Shown: positions 11,607 to 23,931 of the stretch, in pieces
Numbering within the stretch: the first letter of the stretch is position 1
Layout: the number at the start of each line of letters is the position of its first letter
Source: Ifrita kowaldi
Taxonomy: Eukaryota; Chordata; Aves; Passeriformes; Cinclosomatidae
Assembly: GCA_013398055.1 (NCBI GenBank)
Contig: VZRS01005499.1
Span: forward strand, 23,597 to 87,596
DNA: 64,000 nucleotides
Reading direction: 5' to 3'
The notes under the pieces: generated by a model
Databases searched by the model: none
Seen by the model: only the letters and a program-made list of their open reading frames with translations
What the model was told of the DNA's origin: nothing
Program-made: the position numbers and the translations under genes

Positions 11607-14015
11607 GATGCTTCAGAATCATCCAGAAGCTGCAGGCTCCCCCCCGCATTGCAGCAGGAGCTGCTGCAGAGTGACACAGGACACAGCAGAACTTCCAGTC
11701 TCTCGGGAAACCCTCTTTTCAACAAGAGGTGCACTGGTGTGGCATGAAAATGCCTCAGAGGAGAGCATGGCATGCCTTGGGTCTCCCTCCAGCTTTTCCT
11801 CCATGGATAAGAGGCTTCACCAGCAATTTTCCTTCGAGTGAGAGGAGCAGAAGGGAGTTTGCCAGATGAACTAAACCCCCTAATTTTGTAAGAATTTTAG
11901 TGAGAGGTGAAAGCAATTAAATAGAGAAAAACGGAGTGGGGTCACACCTCCATGACTTTCCCAGCATTCAATATTTGCTGAGAAATTCCTTTCATGGAAA
12001 GCAACACAGTGAGAAGCCCCTTGCACACCAGTTTCCTCAATGATCCATGTGAGCAAAGCTCACCTTGCCTCTCCTTTTTAGTTTTGAGTAAATGAGGAGA
12101 AAAATCTCTCCAGCTCCAAAACACTGAGGTTCAGTCATTAATTTTCCATTTGAAGGCAGTCAAGGTTCCCGGAGCTGCTGTGGCCCATTTCTCCATGCCG
12201 TGCTGTCTGTGCTGTGCATGCCAAGCTTGGTGCCAACAGGGGTTTCCATCCTTTCCTTTCTTTTTGCAGTAGAAGGATTGGAGGGATGGGGAGGACCAAG
12301 AGATGAGGGTGCTTAAATCAAGTAATTCTTCACAGGGAAATCAGCAGCTTCACAGGTTAAATCCACTCTTGGGCAGTGAATGAGCGAAGAAGGAGAGAAA
12401 GAGGATCCAGATGTGGCCAGGAGCATCCAGGACTTCAAAACATCCTCAGGAGCCATGGGGGAAAGGCAGGTCCAGCTCTGCTGCAGGCAGAAGGCACTCG
12501 AGTCTCTGGATTTCTCTCTTCCCATTCAAATTTTTTTTTTAAATTTTTTTAATTGTTTTTCACTGCTGCTGGGGAGAGATGCCAAGTTAGGAAGCTGCCT
12601 CACTTGTACATTGCTGCTACCCAAAACTGATGCCTTGCCAATATGTCCCATCTTGGGATCCCTGCTTGGGCTTAGGGAGTGTGAAACCAGCTCAGAGCTC
12701 CAAATTAACCCATGAGTCACTGTGCAGGAGGAACTGGGATGTGGAGGAACATGCCAGGGATCCTCAGCTCTGACCCTGCCACAGCCATGAGAACACATGA
12801 CCTGTAGACAGAGGTGATGAATGCTCAGCTCCCTCCCAGACTACATCTGCTCCAGGACTTTTTAAAAATAAATCTTAACTGAAAACCTAAAATACTAAGA
12901 AGAGTTTTGAGGTTTTAAAATGCTCCTTGGAAATACTTTCATGATTTTGGTTCCAGGCCAAAACATCTTAGATTTTCAACAACTGAAAGCTGAATGCTTT
13001 GCCAATAAAATATCGCTTGGGCTTTTGATCTTCTAGTGGAAAAAAAAAAAACCAAGAAAGAAATACTTACTTTATTAAGGAAGAAAACAGTAATCAATCC
13101 CAAAGTGCAAAAAAATATATATTTGACTGGGAGTTTTTGATGAGCCCTGACTAATTTTTTCCCTTTATTGTAGGAAAAAGATGGAGAAAAGAGAAACACC
13201 ATCAGGTTGGCGATGGCATCAAAGGATATGATTGTATACTGTTATATTGTACATGAATATTATTGAACTGCTGAAAAAAGCCACTCCCTTGGGTAAAGGA
13301 AGCAGTGCAGGTACTTTTAAAGTGCATCTCTTTGGAAACAGGATTGGCTATTGAGTGGAGCAGGGAGATCCCGCAGAGCAGGGGATATTAGGGACAGACA
13401 CAGAGAACATCAGCTCAGCTCCAAAGTCCACATTCATAAAAGCTCATACATAAATACAGATGACAAGTATTGATTTTCCTTTGCAAGCTGAGTGCTTTCT
13501 TCTGGCTAATGAAATGCAGCCCCTTCCTTAGAGAGAGGTCACAGTGTGGTGTAGCCACGAAGGTTAAATGGGGTGGGAAAACAAATAATGCTTCTCTGAG
13601 GGAAACTGCAGCTGATCTGCCCAGGTTGTACCTGCTGGAAAATATCTGTCCCAGCCTGGAAATATGAATTCAGACAAAAGCATTTTGTGTTAAGAGCAGT
13701 GCTGGCACACACTAAAGTGTGTAGGGTTTCTGCTGGAATTTCTCAGTCTTCCCTGAAATCCAGAATGACTTTTTTTTGTCTTTCAAACTTGAACTATTTT
13801 GCTGTGATATTTCAAAATTGCATGATGTGGATCCCTCCCAGAAGACTGATTTGGGTGGAAATTTACTTTCAAAGCCTTTTTTAAGGTTATGTTTGTTTTA
13901 GTTTTTTTTCTCATCTACTCTCATCCATGGAGGAACTCCTAATCCAAGAACAGAGTCAGTGGTGGGGAAGGGGATAAGAAACACTTTTACTCGACTGAGA
14001 AATTGGGCCTAATGC
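11607..14015. other. Intergenic DNA, simple repeats only
   Basis: No exon recognised. Contains T/A homopolymer runs at about 12530-12558 and an A12 run at 13040-13051. Confidence 0.6.
12530..12558. repeat. T-rich low-complexity run
   Basis: Runs of T broken by AAA. Low-complexity sequence. Confidence 0.85.
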
Positions 14016-14108
14016 AAGGTGTCCCTTCCCATGGCAGGGGTATGGAACTGGGTGTTCTTTGACGTCCCTTCCAACCCAGTACCATTCTGGTATTCTAGGA
14101 CTCTATGA
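14016..14108 (+). mobile_element. CR1 LINE 3'-end fragment
   Basis: AAGGTGTCCCTTCCCATGGC, then TTCTTTGACGTCCCTTCCAA, then a tail ATTCTAGGACTCTATGACT. Confidence 0.85.
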
Positions 14109-17100
14109 CTTCCTCCTCCACCATCTGAATCCCAGGTATGTTTTTGACTTGTGCAGCTGGGCGACTCTAGACTGTGGCTTCTGTGGCCAAATTTGCCAGA
14201 TCAATGTGACACTGCACCATCCTCTTGCAGCAAAAACTGGGAAAGCGGTGTCATCTCTCTCGTTTTCGGGAGCCCATGACACTGAGCATCGCAATGAGGA
14301 AAGAGCCGCTGACTCTGCACCCTCCATGCCCCAAGAGCGCTGCCCGTGCCCCTTCCTGCAGTGCCAGCCCTGTGCTGCCTGCGAGGGACTGCTGAGCTGC
14401 CTCCTGTGCCATTAAGATTCCTCTCACGCCGAGCAATCGCTCTCTCCGAGCGCGAGAGAGCCCAGCCGGGCTTTTCTCTGCCGTTGTTTTGCAGCTCTGC
14501 CCACAGTGGTGCAGAGCTGCTGGCTCAGGCTCTGCCGGGAGAAGGTTGCAAAGAACAATGTGTGTTTCATTTCCAACGGCACGGATGATTATCTGCCTCT
14601 TGCTCATGGTTTGTTATGATACATCCCAACCTTTATTGTGCCACATGCCCTGGGAAGAGTTTTGTCCAGTCCATCCCTCAATGCACCTTTGCCTCCAGAA
14701 GATTTTAGCCTACCTGCTAAACAGGCACTCCAATTATCTGAAAAATGTTGCCTCTAAATCCAGTTTTTCCCTCCTTCCCAGATACATTTTACTTTCTCAA
14801 ACACTTTGGTCCTGAACAGCGTCAGGGTCAGTGTTAAGGATATTTCGAGGACGGCTCTGCTTTGATGGGCTGTAACAAGAGACAGACAGCCCCTGAGTGA
14901 CCTGCCCCTCATTAGTGCGGTGCCATGGCTGGGGAAACGGGTTTAAACTCATTCCAAACTCTGTGAGGGTGACTCAGCCGCTTGAGGCTGGATTTTGAAG
15001 CCGGGACACCTGGCTGCATCCCGCTCCTGCTCCGCTGGCCTCGCTGTGCCACTGCCGCTGTAGTTTGTCACATGAGCAAGTCAAGAGGCGTTAATTACCC
15101 TCCAGCAAGGGGCAGAAGGCCACAGAGCCTGCGGTGAAGGCGCCTGCATGTCCTTCCTGCTTAGCACCGAGCTGTGATACTCTTTGGGAAGAGGAACTGT
15201 CGTTGAGGGCGTGTGAAATTCCGGCTCAGTTTCCATGTGCCAGAGGCAGGGAGCTGGGGGAGCCTGAGGGATGGGTGTTTGCAAGTGGTTGTGAAGCACA
15301 GGGAGCGTGGGGCCGGCCATCAGAAATAGGAACACGGTGCAAAAACAGTCCTTGCAACATCTGAAGAGCCCCTGAGCAGGGTCAGTGCCTTCCCCAGCTC
15401 CTGCTTGCTCCTTCCAGGCAGGAATAACCCATTTCTTGCCAGGCATACTGGGTGTCCCCAGGGTGGACCCACAGCCTCTGGTCATACCCAGGGTGGCTCA
15501 GGAGAAGGGCAAGACCCCCCTGATGGACACTGGCAGACCACTTCACCATGGACGATCTGGATACACAAGTCAGATGCCCCTGCCACCTGAACACACCTCC
15601 CTGCTATACAACAGGCTTAATTTGCCTTGGAAAGAGTCAGATGAATCTTGAAGGGGCTATTCCTGCTGGGCTAGGAGCAGACATGGCCGAGTGCCGCTCT
15701 GTGTCCACCACCGCTCACCTGGGGCTGCGGCTCAGGCACCTGGCGAGCCCCAGGGCTGCCAAGGGGACGCTCCCGGGAGCAGCAGGATGCTCCCAGGAAC
15801 AGCTGCTCTTTGCAGGGATGGACAGCTCTGCACGGAGCACGGTGTCACTGTAGAGCAGTTAGCTCCCATTTATATCCGTTAGATGTGTGATTAGTGTCCT
15901 ATTAATGCAATTAGCGCAGTGGCATTAGCGAAAGTGTGCAGTTGGCACCGAGGCAGCTGCAGCTCAGCTGTTGAGCACCACACAGCGCCAGTCTGAGGGT
16001 GTTGGGGTTTATCTGAGCTTGGTGAAAGGGGACGGCTGGTGGTCCCCTCCCCAAGCACTGGACAGGCTGGTTTCTATGGGCAGCCCTGGCTGTGCACCCC
16101 CACCTGCTCCCTGCTTTCTTCAGCTGCAATAAAAAGCAATTTCTCACCCTCCGTCCTTGCTTCAAACTCCCAGAGCTGTTTCAGGGAGCTGACGAGGGGT
16201 GTCTCAGCTGCTTCCCAGAGCTGCAGGATGGGGAGCTGGGGTTTATCCTTTTAGGAGGTCAGAGGACCAAATCTGACCTTGGCTGGACACAGGTCCTTTT
16301 CTAAGCCTTTTATTCTCCTTGTGACGGTCCATATGGTCACTGCCAGGGGGGTGAGGGTGGACAAGGGGAGGAATCACATGTCTGCCCACCCCCAGCCATA
16401 CCCTGGCCCCATCCCACTTTGGCAGGATATCAGCCCATGTCACAGCTTGGCTTTTGGAGTCTGACAAACTCTGTTTGCCTCCTTCCTCCCCACAGCACCA
16501 ACACCGCTGGCCTTTCAGGATGTCAGGGAAGGAGAAGGACTGTGTGGAATGGGGACAGGCTGTGGAGGGTCCATTTCCATCCAGCTCCACCAGAGATGTC
16601 ACCTTCTCAACCACCAGTGTGAAATCCCCAGCCATTTTCTGGAAAGACCAAGAAGCCACTGGCCTCCTCTGACCAGTGCATTTGTGGGTAAGGGCTGAGC
16701 AGAGGAAGCTGTGGAACAGCAAAGTTCCCTGCCAGCCCTGGCTCCAGTGAGGATGTCTGACTTTGGGAGAGCTTCTGACAATCTTGATTAACAGCCTCTT
16801 CATCTATTCACCCTGGTGATAAGCCATGGGAGCTCTGGGCCGTTGTGGCCCTATAATCAAGATGGTTTGAAAGAAGCAATTTTCTCCTCCTGCAGCCCAC
16901 TTAATTCTCTTTTAATTGCTTCCCATTTTGCATAGATTTCCCTCGTTTGCCATGGCACTGGCTCCACACTTCCCCCTCTCCAGCGGTGCTTGACTTGTGC
17001 CTTGTTTTGCCAGGTTGGGATCTGTGATGGTTTGGGCTATGCCAGGGACTTCAAAGCTCCCCACGCAGTTCAGGTGTAACATGCCTGAGTTGCAACTTTT

Positions 17101-17689
17101 ATAGGAGAAAATCTCCAGGGACTGGACTAGGCTTTGTTCCTTGCTATTGCATTAGGTGTGGGGGCATTGCTTTTGGGAAAAGAAATGGAAAAGCATGGGA
17201 ATTACACACAGGTGGGAGATCTAGTGGCAGGAAACTTACCTTCTCTGGAAAAAAATAAGCCCTACCAAGCAGAGTTAATTGTTTAAGACAAAACTTTTTC
17301 TCTGGGGGTCAAAAGCGATGGATGTAGCCCTTGTAAGCTGATCTGAATTAAAATATGTGGGGTTTATCCATTTTAATGTTGGGTTTATGTGCAAGGGCTA
17401 ACAACAAGGAGAAAAGGAGTTAAAACCCCCGTGACCAAAGAAACAGGGAAGCTGATGAAAATTTTGATAAGGAGCTGCAGACCAGCATCCAGGTGGACTC
17501 AGCTGTTTTGGGAGCACCTGATCCTGGGTGGAAGCAGTGGGGCTGCTCCAGAAGGGGGTGAGATGCACTCAGATCCAGTTTGTGATTTATGTGTCAAACC
17601 CCAAAATTCTGGCAGTGGGAAGTCATTCCCCCTTTTCCTGGTACTCCAGGCCCTTGTCCAAAGTCGCTCTCCAGCTCTCTTGAACCCCC
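14109..17689. other. Intergenic DNA, nothing recognised
   Basis: No exon or named repeat. GC content rises at 14280-14480 and 15690-15850 but neither is dense enough in CpG to call an island or promoter. Confidence 0.55.
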
Positions 17690-17832
17690 TTTAGGCACCT
17701 GAAGGGGCTCTAAGGTCTCCCTGGAGCCTTCTCCTGGCTGAACACCTCCAGGCTTCCTCTGAAATCACTGGAGAAGGTCCATGTCCTTTCTTTTTTGGGG
17801 TCTCCAGAGCTGGACACAGCACTCCCTGCATG
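17690..17832 (-). mobile_element. CR1 LINE fragment, minus strand
   Basis: CTCTAAGGTCTCCCTGGAGC, GGCTGAACACC, GGTCCATGTCCTTTC and CCAGAGCTGGACACAGCACT follow the order of the reverse-complemented CR1 coding end. Confidence 0.75.
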
Positions 17833-19072
17833 GAAAGCTCTGTGGGACAGGACATTCCCCAGAGAAAAAACCAGTCTACTTTATGTGCTTATTCAATGTG
17901 CAGCCTCTAAACACACCTTACCCACATTAATGCATTAAAATATAGTTCTCTTTAGCCACCCAAATAATTTTCATTAGAAACATGAGCATTTCTATTACTC
18001 TGGCTTTGGCTAGTGATGGAGTGTCAAACTCCAATCAGGATGCAATCATTCTTGCCTATAATCCAACGCTTTTCCTGAATATCTCATCCTATTTTCCTTT
18101 TGAACTAGCTGGCACAGTCACACTGCTTTTTCCTGACTTGTAGTAAGATCCTGCTTCTGTGCTTGCGTGTTTCATTTTGAGGCTGCAGTTTCCCCTGTTT
18201 GTGTTTCTCCAGGTCTCTGGCTCCTGCTGTGCCAACAATTGTTCCTCTGCTATTGGGATTGCTGGAAGTGCTTAACCCAGGGCTTCCCTTTTTGCCCCAT
18301 ATTTCACATCCCCACAGGCTTCTTCAGAGTCACCAGCTCCTTGGGACTCTCCAGCCACCCCACTGCAGGAAGACCCTCATCCAGCCTCCAAGACCTCACC
18401 TGGCACCCCCAGAGCTGCAACCAGGAGACCCTACTTGTTGCAACATCACTGGATCATCTGCTCTTCCAAAGGCTGGCTTCATCCCAAACAAAGCTTCCTT
18501 CTGGAAGCAGAGAGATGTTAATAGTCCCTGGCAGACAGAGAAGATCCTTTGGGACCAAGCCCGGGGCTCTGACACCTCATGTTTGGAGGTCAGCCACACT
18601 CAGCACACAAACCCTGAAGACTTTGTGCTGGCTGGGCTTTGACAGCTGTGTCACCAACACCATGTGCTGGGAAGGGCAGGCAGGGACAGGTCCTTGGTGA
18701 TTTGCCTCCATGAAAAACGGGGAGGCAGAAAACGAAGCAGCCAAGGACCAGGAGGGGACATGGGCATCTGGATCTCAAGCATCTGCGTTGGACCCACTGG
18801 GTACTGGCCCTGTGGGCACAGTGCTGAGTGAGGGAAGTTGTGACCGTTCTCCTGCTGCACCCAAAATTAGGGTCTGGCAGGGCAGCTGGACACATCAGCC
18901 AGCTGGCTGGAAGTGGAAGCTGCTCAGAACAGACAGCAGTCGTGTTTGGTGGGGTTGGCTGGATCAGGGTGGGATGCGGGGGACATTTCCCTGGGGCAGA
19001 AGGAGGCTCTGGGCTGCTGAGGAGGGTCCCAAGCCCCCTTCACACTGATGTCTCCTGAAATGGGTCTCAGAC

Positions 19073-19110
19073 CTGGATGGAGGATGCTCTGGGGCTGGAG
19101 GATGCTCTGC
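19073..19110. repeat. Imperfect tandem duplication
   Basis: CTGG(ATGG)AGGATGCTCTG occurs twice, the second copy four bases shorter. Confidence 0.75.
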
Positions 19111-19168
19111 AGCAGAGGTGTCTGTCAGGACGGTGCTCAGCCGGCAGAGCCCAGGATTTCCCAAAATC

Positions 19169-19200
19169 CATAGCAAATCTGTGCCTCAGTTTCCACACTA
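19169..19200 (-). repeat. Possible MIR-like trace
   Basis: AAATCTGTGCCTCAGTTTCC is the reverse complement of the MIR core; too short to be sure. Confidence 0.3.
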
Positions 19201-20639
19201 GCAGGAGGCTCAGCAACAGATTTCAGCAGCCTGAAAGCAACTTTCCCATGGAAAATTTTGCCTAACAGGGAGGAGGGCAGGGCCAGGGAGCTCAGCCATG
19301 GTGCTTGCAGGGTCTCTCCTGGTGTTGTGATGGGAGCAGGTGTATGGAGACTGCAACTGTTTCTAAACAAACCTGGAAAACCTGGACAGTCCTTGGTGCA
19401 CATCCCCATGGATGAGGGTGCCAGCTGGGAGGATAGACTCGGTTGTGGGTGAGCACATGAATTCCTGGTTGTGGGATTAACCCATCCCTGCTCTGTGCAG
19501 GTGCCAATTCCAGCAGGCTGTGTGATCACACACCTCTGCTGCCTTCAGCACAGCCTGGGGGCTCCTTGACGATCCTTTTCTCCATGGCTGAGCAGACGAG
19601 CTCTCCCATGGAGTCACTTGTGTCTCTGATCTTTAGTTTTCCTCCAAAAAAACATGGAAAAATATGTCCCTTTGAAATTTGCATGAGAGTGGCAGAGCTG
19701 CCTGTCTCCCACCACCACGTGTGTCTGAGAGCCATTTAACTGTGACTGTGGTGACAAATGTCAGCGCGAGCCTCGTGCTGGAGAGAGCAGTGAAGGAGGA
19801 GGCGTTGGAATTAAAGGATGAAATATTTATTTGGGAGTTTGACAGTGCTGGAAGGACAACACATCACAGACAAGAGGCATCTTGGGGCGGACAGTGCTGA
19901 AAGCCACAACTGAACCCATTGGGCTGTAAAGCTGCCACGAGATTTCCTCTCCCTCCCCAGCTCCCACTCTTTCCAGAGTCCTTACCTGCCTGGGAAGGTA
20001 CAGCAGGGCTCAACATCCAGGAATGGCCCAAAGCTGTGGACCACCAGACAGATATTTGTTGTCTGAGGAAGGGGAATGACAGTCCTGCTTTGCTTTAAAT
20101 ATCAGCCGTAAACCCTCCGATTGATGTGCCATGGAACTGGGAGGTCCTGGCTCTGGCAGTGGGGATACTTGCACAGGGCAGCCTCGTTGGAAGGTGGAAT
20201 GAAGACATAGATCCTCCACAGGGAAGCAGGATCATGAGCTTCTCTCTGTCTCTGCCCATTCAGGCTCTGGATGGCAGGTTTTCTCCATTGCTGGCTCTTG
20301 GTTTGCTGGGGTTGTATCTCGGGCCACCCATACTTTGATCCTAGGTGGTGGGGCTGAGGGTAGGGAGTGACTCCACGGCTGGAGACAACCTCCATGGTGG
20401 GTTTAATGTGTCAACCACATAAAGAAGCTAAATAAAAATCCATCTCTGTGTGGTGGAGAAGCTCCTGTGCCTCATCACACTGGGATGTCCCATAGCACAA
20501 GATCCCATCCTTGGGGTCCCGTTTTGCTTTTCCCGGCCCCAAGAGGTACCAGGACAACATAAAGGGTTAACACAGGATGATCTCAAGAGGCTTCAGCCTT
20601 GTCAAGAGGACTGGATTGGCAGGACATTAATCTCAGAGT

Positions 20640-21280
20640 TACCTGATAATTTTAAATACAATCATGTAATCAGCAGGAACCTGTAATTATTATTTATGTG
20701 CATGGTGCTTACTTAATTACAGTGCTCTCCAAGGCTCTGTGTGATCAACAAATTAATTCTGCATCAGAAGAGCTTGACCAGAAATCTGTTTGTGTCTAAA
20801 TTTCACTTGTAAACATTGATGTATGAAATGAAATTCAAGTTTAATTGGCCCTCCCTCCTGCTATGAAACACATGACATTTTTATTCTGTGCTAGCTCGGC
20901 TGGCAAGGGGTGTCATATATGGACTTGTGTATTTGGCCCTTGCATATTAAGTGATTTTAACTTTGCTCATCAAGTGTGCTAATTGTTAATCATTGTTTAT
21001 TCAAATTACCTATCACCCTGTTAAAAGTTAGTAAGTTTTAAGAGTTAATAACCCAAGTAAGTTAATTAAGAAGTGCTTCACATGGTTCTTTGTTAAAATC
21101 CTCCCAAGTTTAGACAATCACCTGTCAGTTTTTCTCTCTTACCATCAAAACTGTTTATGTTTAAATGCTATTACCTTGTTTTTAAAAATTTCTAGAATGT
21201 TTGTAGTTGAATGTAAGGTTTTTATCAAGTGTTTTTATGACTTTTTTTAAGAATGTTTGGTAAGTTTGAAAGCCTTGCCA
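20640..21280. promoter_or_regulatory. AT-rich block, possible conserved noncoding element
   Basis: About 640 bp, much richer in A and T than both flanks, free of recognisable repeats and open frames. It contains homeodomain-type sites: TAATTA at 20684 and 20714, TTAATTAA at 21062, and CAAGTG at 20971. The composition and motifs are seen; a regulatory role for a downstream CRHR1 element is inference. Confidence 0.3.
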
Positions 21281-21281
21281 N

Positions 21282-22311
21282 GGGGAAAACTTGGAGGACT
21301 TTCTCCAGCCCTGATGGTACTTGTCTGGAAAACCCATGTGGGATTCTCTTGGATGAAATGGTGTAGATACCTTCATGGAGAGCCACCTCCACGCTCTGGG
21401 CACATGGATTTGAGGTAGAAAGGAGACAAAAAAGCCTTTGGACCAGTGGGATGCTGAGCCCAGTGCAGTGTGAGGATGCTCCCATGGAAGCTGGGGAGGG
21501 GCCATGCCAAGGTTGTCTTTTCCAAAAGATAAACATTCTCTGAAAGTCCTTGTGAGAAGAATTGAAGTAATTTTAATCAAACGAGACAGAGAATACACAC
21601 ACTTCTCCAGCTACGAAACACAGAGTCACTTCAGTTGGAGCAGACCACCAAGAGGAGACGGGAAAAACACTGATGTGAACACAGAAGCTTCTGTTTGGGT
21701 TTCTTTCTTTGGTTTTTCAATTTCCAGTTTCTTTCCACCAAAAGACCCCACTTTAGAAAAATCCAAATTGAACATGTAGCAAATAATTTTCTGGCAACAT
21801 CACTTGCAGGGATGATGAAAAAAGCTCTCTGGGGCATTTCCCCTTCTCTGTTGCCAGCAGATCTTCATTAACTCCTGCCAAAGTACCCGACAGAGAAACC
21901 AAGACACAGGAGAAGACACAAGTCTACTTGTAGGGCACCAGCAGAAGCTGGGAGCTGCCACTTTTCCCATTGCATAACTCCAGGGGTCTTTTTCACTCCC
22001 GTATTTTGGAGAAGGGGCAGTTTCTGGGACTGGTGGCAGTGGCTGAACTTGAACAAAGACTGAAACATCAGTGCAGGGTATGGTCTGTGTTGTGGTCACT
22101 GTGTCATACCGGGAGCTGTTGCTGTTCCCAGCAGCTTATTGGAGTCAATGGGATATTTTCAGTTTGGCTGCACTGTTGCCGTGAAGGTAGAAAACCAAAA
22201 TGGGAGGGAAGCGGGGGGAATTTGCTCCAAACTACTGAATTTCACAAATGTTTGAAGAAAGAAATGAGAGGTTTTTCCCTATGCCTCCTTTTAAATAAAA
22301 AAATGCAAGAT
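21282..22311. other. Intergenic DNA, nothing recognised
   Basis: No gene or named repeat seen. One unresolved base (N) lies just before it at 21281. Confidence 0.6.
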
Positions 22312-22317
22312 TTTATT
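22312..22317 (-). terminator. CRHR1: Candidate polyadenylation signal for CRHR1
   Basis: First AATAAA I find downstream of the CRHR1 stop on the minus strand, giving a 3' UTR of about 1.5 kb. A plus-strand AATAAA sits about 20 bp away. I saw no other canonical signal between 22318 and 23790; a variant signal nearer the stop cannot be excluded. Confidence 0.35.
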
Positions 22318-23790
22318 CCCTTCTGTGGTATATCCTGAAGAAATCACAGGAGTGCTGCAATTTCAAAGATGCTTAAATCTCCCCAGGGCAGAAAACACTT
22401 ATGCCTGTTCTTTATAGTGGGGAAACTGAGGCACAGAAGTGGGAAGGGGCTCTCACCAGACCCTGTACAGCCCCAGTGGCAAAATCCCTGGGATGCAGAA
22501 GGCAGACAGTCCATAAACCTGCTGTGATCTAATCCCTGCCTGGGCATCCTCAGACCCTGTATGGGGCAAGGAAGGGTGGTTCCAAAGAGGTCAAGGCAAA
22601 CCCATCCACTTGCATGGACCTCTCTGCTCAGCTGCTTTCAGTGACCACATGGAAGAGGGCAGTGGGAGAGGGAGAATTGGGGACAATCTGGAGTCCCCAG
22701 CATGGGGACAGAGATAGGAAGGGAGGGAAGGGAGGAAAGGAGGCTGCTGCTCCTCCAAGGCACTTAACCTCAACGTGGGGATGGTTTGGTCCCATCCCCT
22801 GCACAAGAGCAAGGAGCAGCTTTGGCACTGGACCCAGCTGCCCAGGTAAAAGCAGGGCAGGGAGGAGGGGGCAGATCCATGGCCTGTCCCTGTGGTAGCT
22901 GCCTTTGGGAACCTCAGCCACCACTCCACTGCAGGGCTCCCTCACCTTTCCACCCTCTGAGCAGGGACATGAAGTCAGCCTGAGGTCCAGGGCTTTGCAG
23001 AGACCTGTGGATCCATCTGGGCTGGACCAGAGGATTTGACTAATTCCTGTGCTTCCCTCCAGATCAAGCCCACTCTGTGTGGCTGTTCAGAGCCGCTAGG
23101 ACCCATCCCCATGGGATGGGGGTTCCCTCCCCTCTCCCACCCCATTGCTCTACCCCATCCTTGGTGTCAAGATGAGAAATGACCTGCTCAGACCAAGCAG
23201 CAGTTACAGGACATCTGGAGACCCAGCAAGAGACATGGGAAGGACTCAACCCCAGTGGTACAAAAACACAGTCGCATGAAGCAATGTCTACAACCACTCC
23301 AGGGCTCTCTATCCATCCTATTCCAACACAGAGGTCTTTGGCTTCTCTAGAGGGTTCCCCGCTGCCAGCAGCATTCCAGCACGTGCTCACTGGAAGGCTG
23401 ACCCAGCTTCCCAGGGAATTAGCCCCATAAGCTGCCTCAGCAATGTCCTGGTGTCCTGTCACCTCAAAGGAGACAAACCCCATAAGGGCAGTGGCATCGG
23501 ACATCATGCCCAGGATGTGCAACCTCTGCAGGCTCCTCTGGCTCCTTCTGCCACGCCAGAAGGTCACACAGCTGCCAGGGAGATGACAAAGCAGCGTCTC
23601 AGCTGTCCTGTCCTCCAGGCCTGCCCAGCACGTGGGGCAGGAGCTGTGCAGGTGTCCCATGACCGAGTGAGTTCGTGCTCTCCTTGCAGGGCTGGGGCCA
23701 CGGGCAGGACCTGGCTCTGTGCCGTGCCCCCTTCCCAGGGGTCCCCCGCAGTGGGGACGTCGGCTCCCGGTGCGGCCGCTCGCTCCCGGC
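22318..23790 (-). other. Probable CRHR1 3' UTR and near downstream flank
   Basis: No coding exon recognised. It is transcribed as the 3' UTR if the AATAAA at 22312-22317 is used. It holds a short GGAAGGGA purine run (22717-22742), an MIR-like piece near 22410-22470, and CpG-rich DNA just below the stop codon. A long open frame over 23064-24050 is a shadow in another frame of exon 13. Confidence 0.5.
22407..22470 (+). repeat. MIR-like SINE relic
   Basis: TTTATAGTGGGGAAACTGAG GCACAGA matches the MIR core closely; it would lie in the 3' UTR of CRHR1 if the distal poly(A) signal is used. Confidence 0.5.
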
Positions 23791-23931
23791 TCAGACAGCC
23801 GTGGATTGCTTGATGCTGTGGAAGCTGACGCGGGTCGGGGAGGTGGGGATGGACATGGCCCTCGCCACGCGGGCACGGATGGAGTGCTTGTCCTGCCACC
23901 GGTGCCACCGCTTCCGCACGGCCGATCGCAC
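23791..23931 (-). CDS. CRHR1: CRHR1 coding exon 13 (C-terminal tail and stop)
   Basis: 141 nt, residues 372-417 and TGA. It encodes the amphipathic helix 8 ([17 protein letters not shown]) and a Ser/Thr-bearing tail ending [15 protein letters not shown] is the type 1 form; CRHR2 differs here. Acceptor CGCGCAG. The exon is far richer in CpG than the surrounding introns. The 3' UTR continues toward lower coordinates. Confidence 0.97.
   Translation of the reverse strand: MRSAVRKRWHRWQDKHSIRARVARAMSIPTSPTRVSFHSIKQSTAV

Larger units (their letters stand above)
17833..20639. other. Intergenic DNA, nothing gene-like
   Basis: No exon recognised. Holds an imperfect duplication of TGGAGGATGCTCTG (19073-19110) and an MIR-like trace at 19169-19200. 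Open frames up to 177 codons near 18200 show no domain. Confidence 0.55.

Noticed and set aside
10824..11747. 307-codon plus-strand open frame
   Set aside because: Its second half is CR1 copy B and the first half has no domain or splice structure; a GC-rich chance frame.
14280..14480. GC-richer stretch considered as a MAPT promoter or first exon
   Set aside because: CpG density is modest, no conserved exon or TATA/initiator arrangement was evident.
18167..18700. 177-codon plus-strand open frame
   Set aside because: No domain and overlaps another equally open frame; composition explains it.
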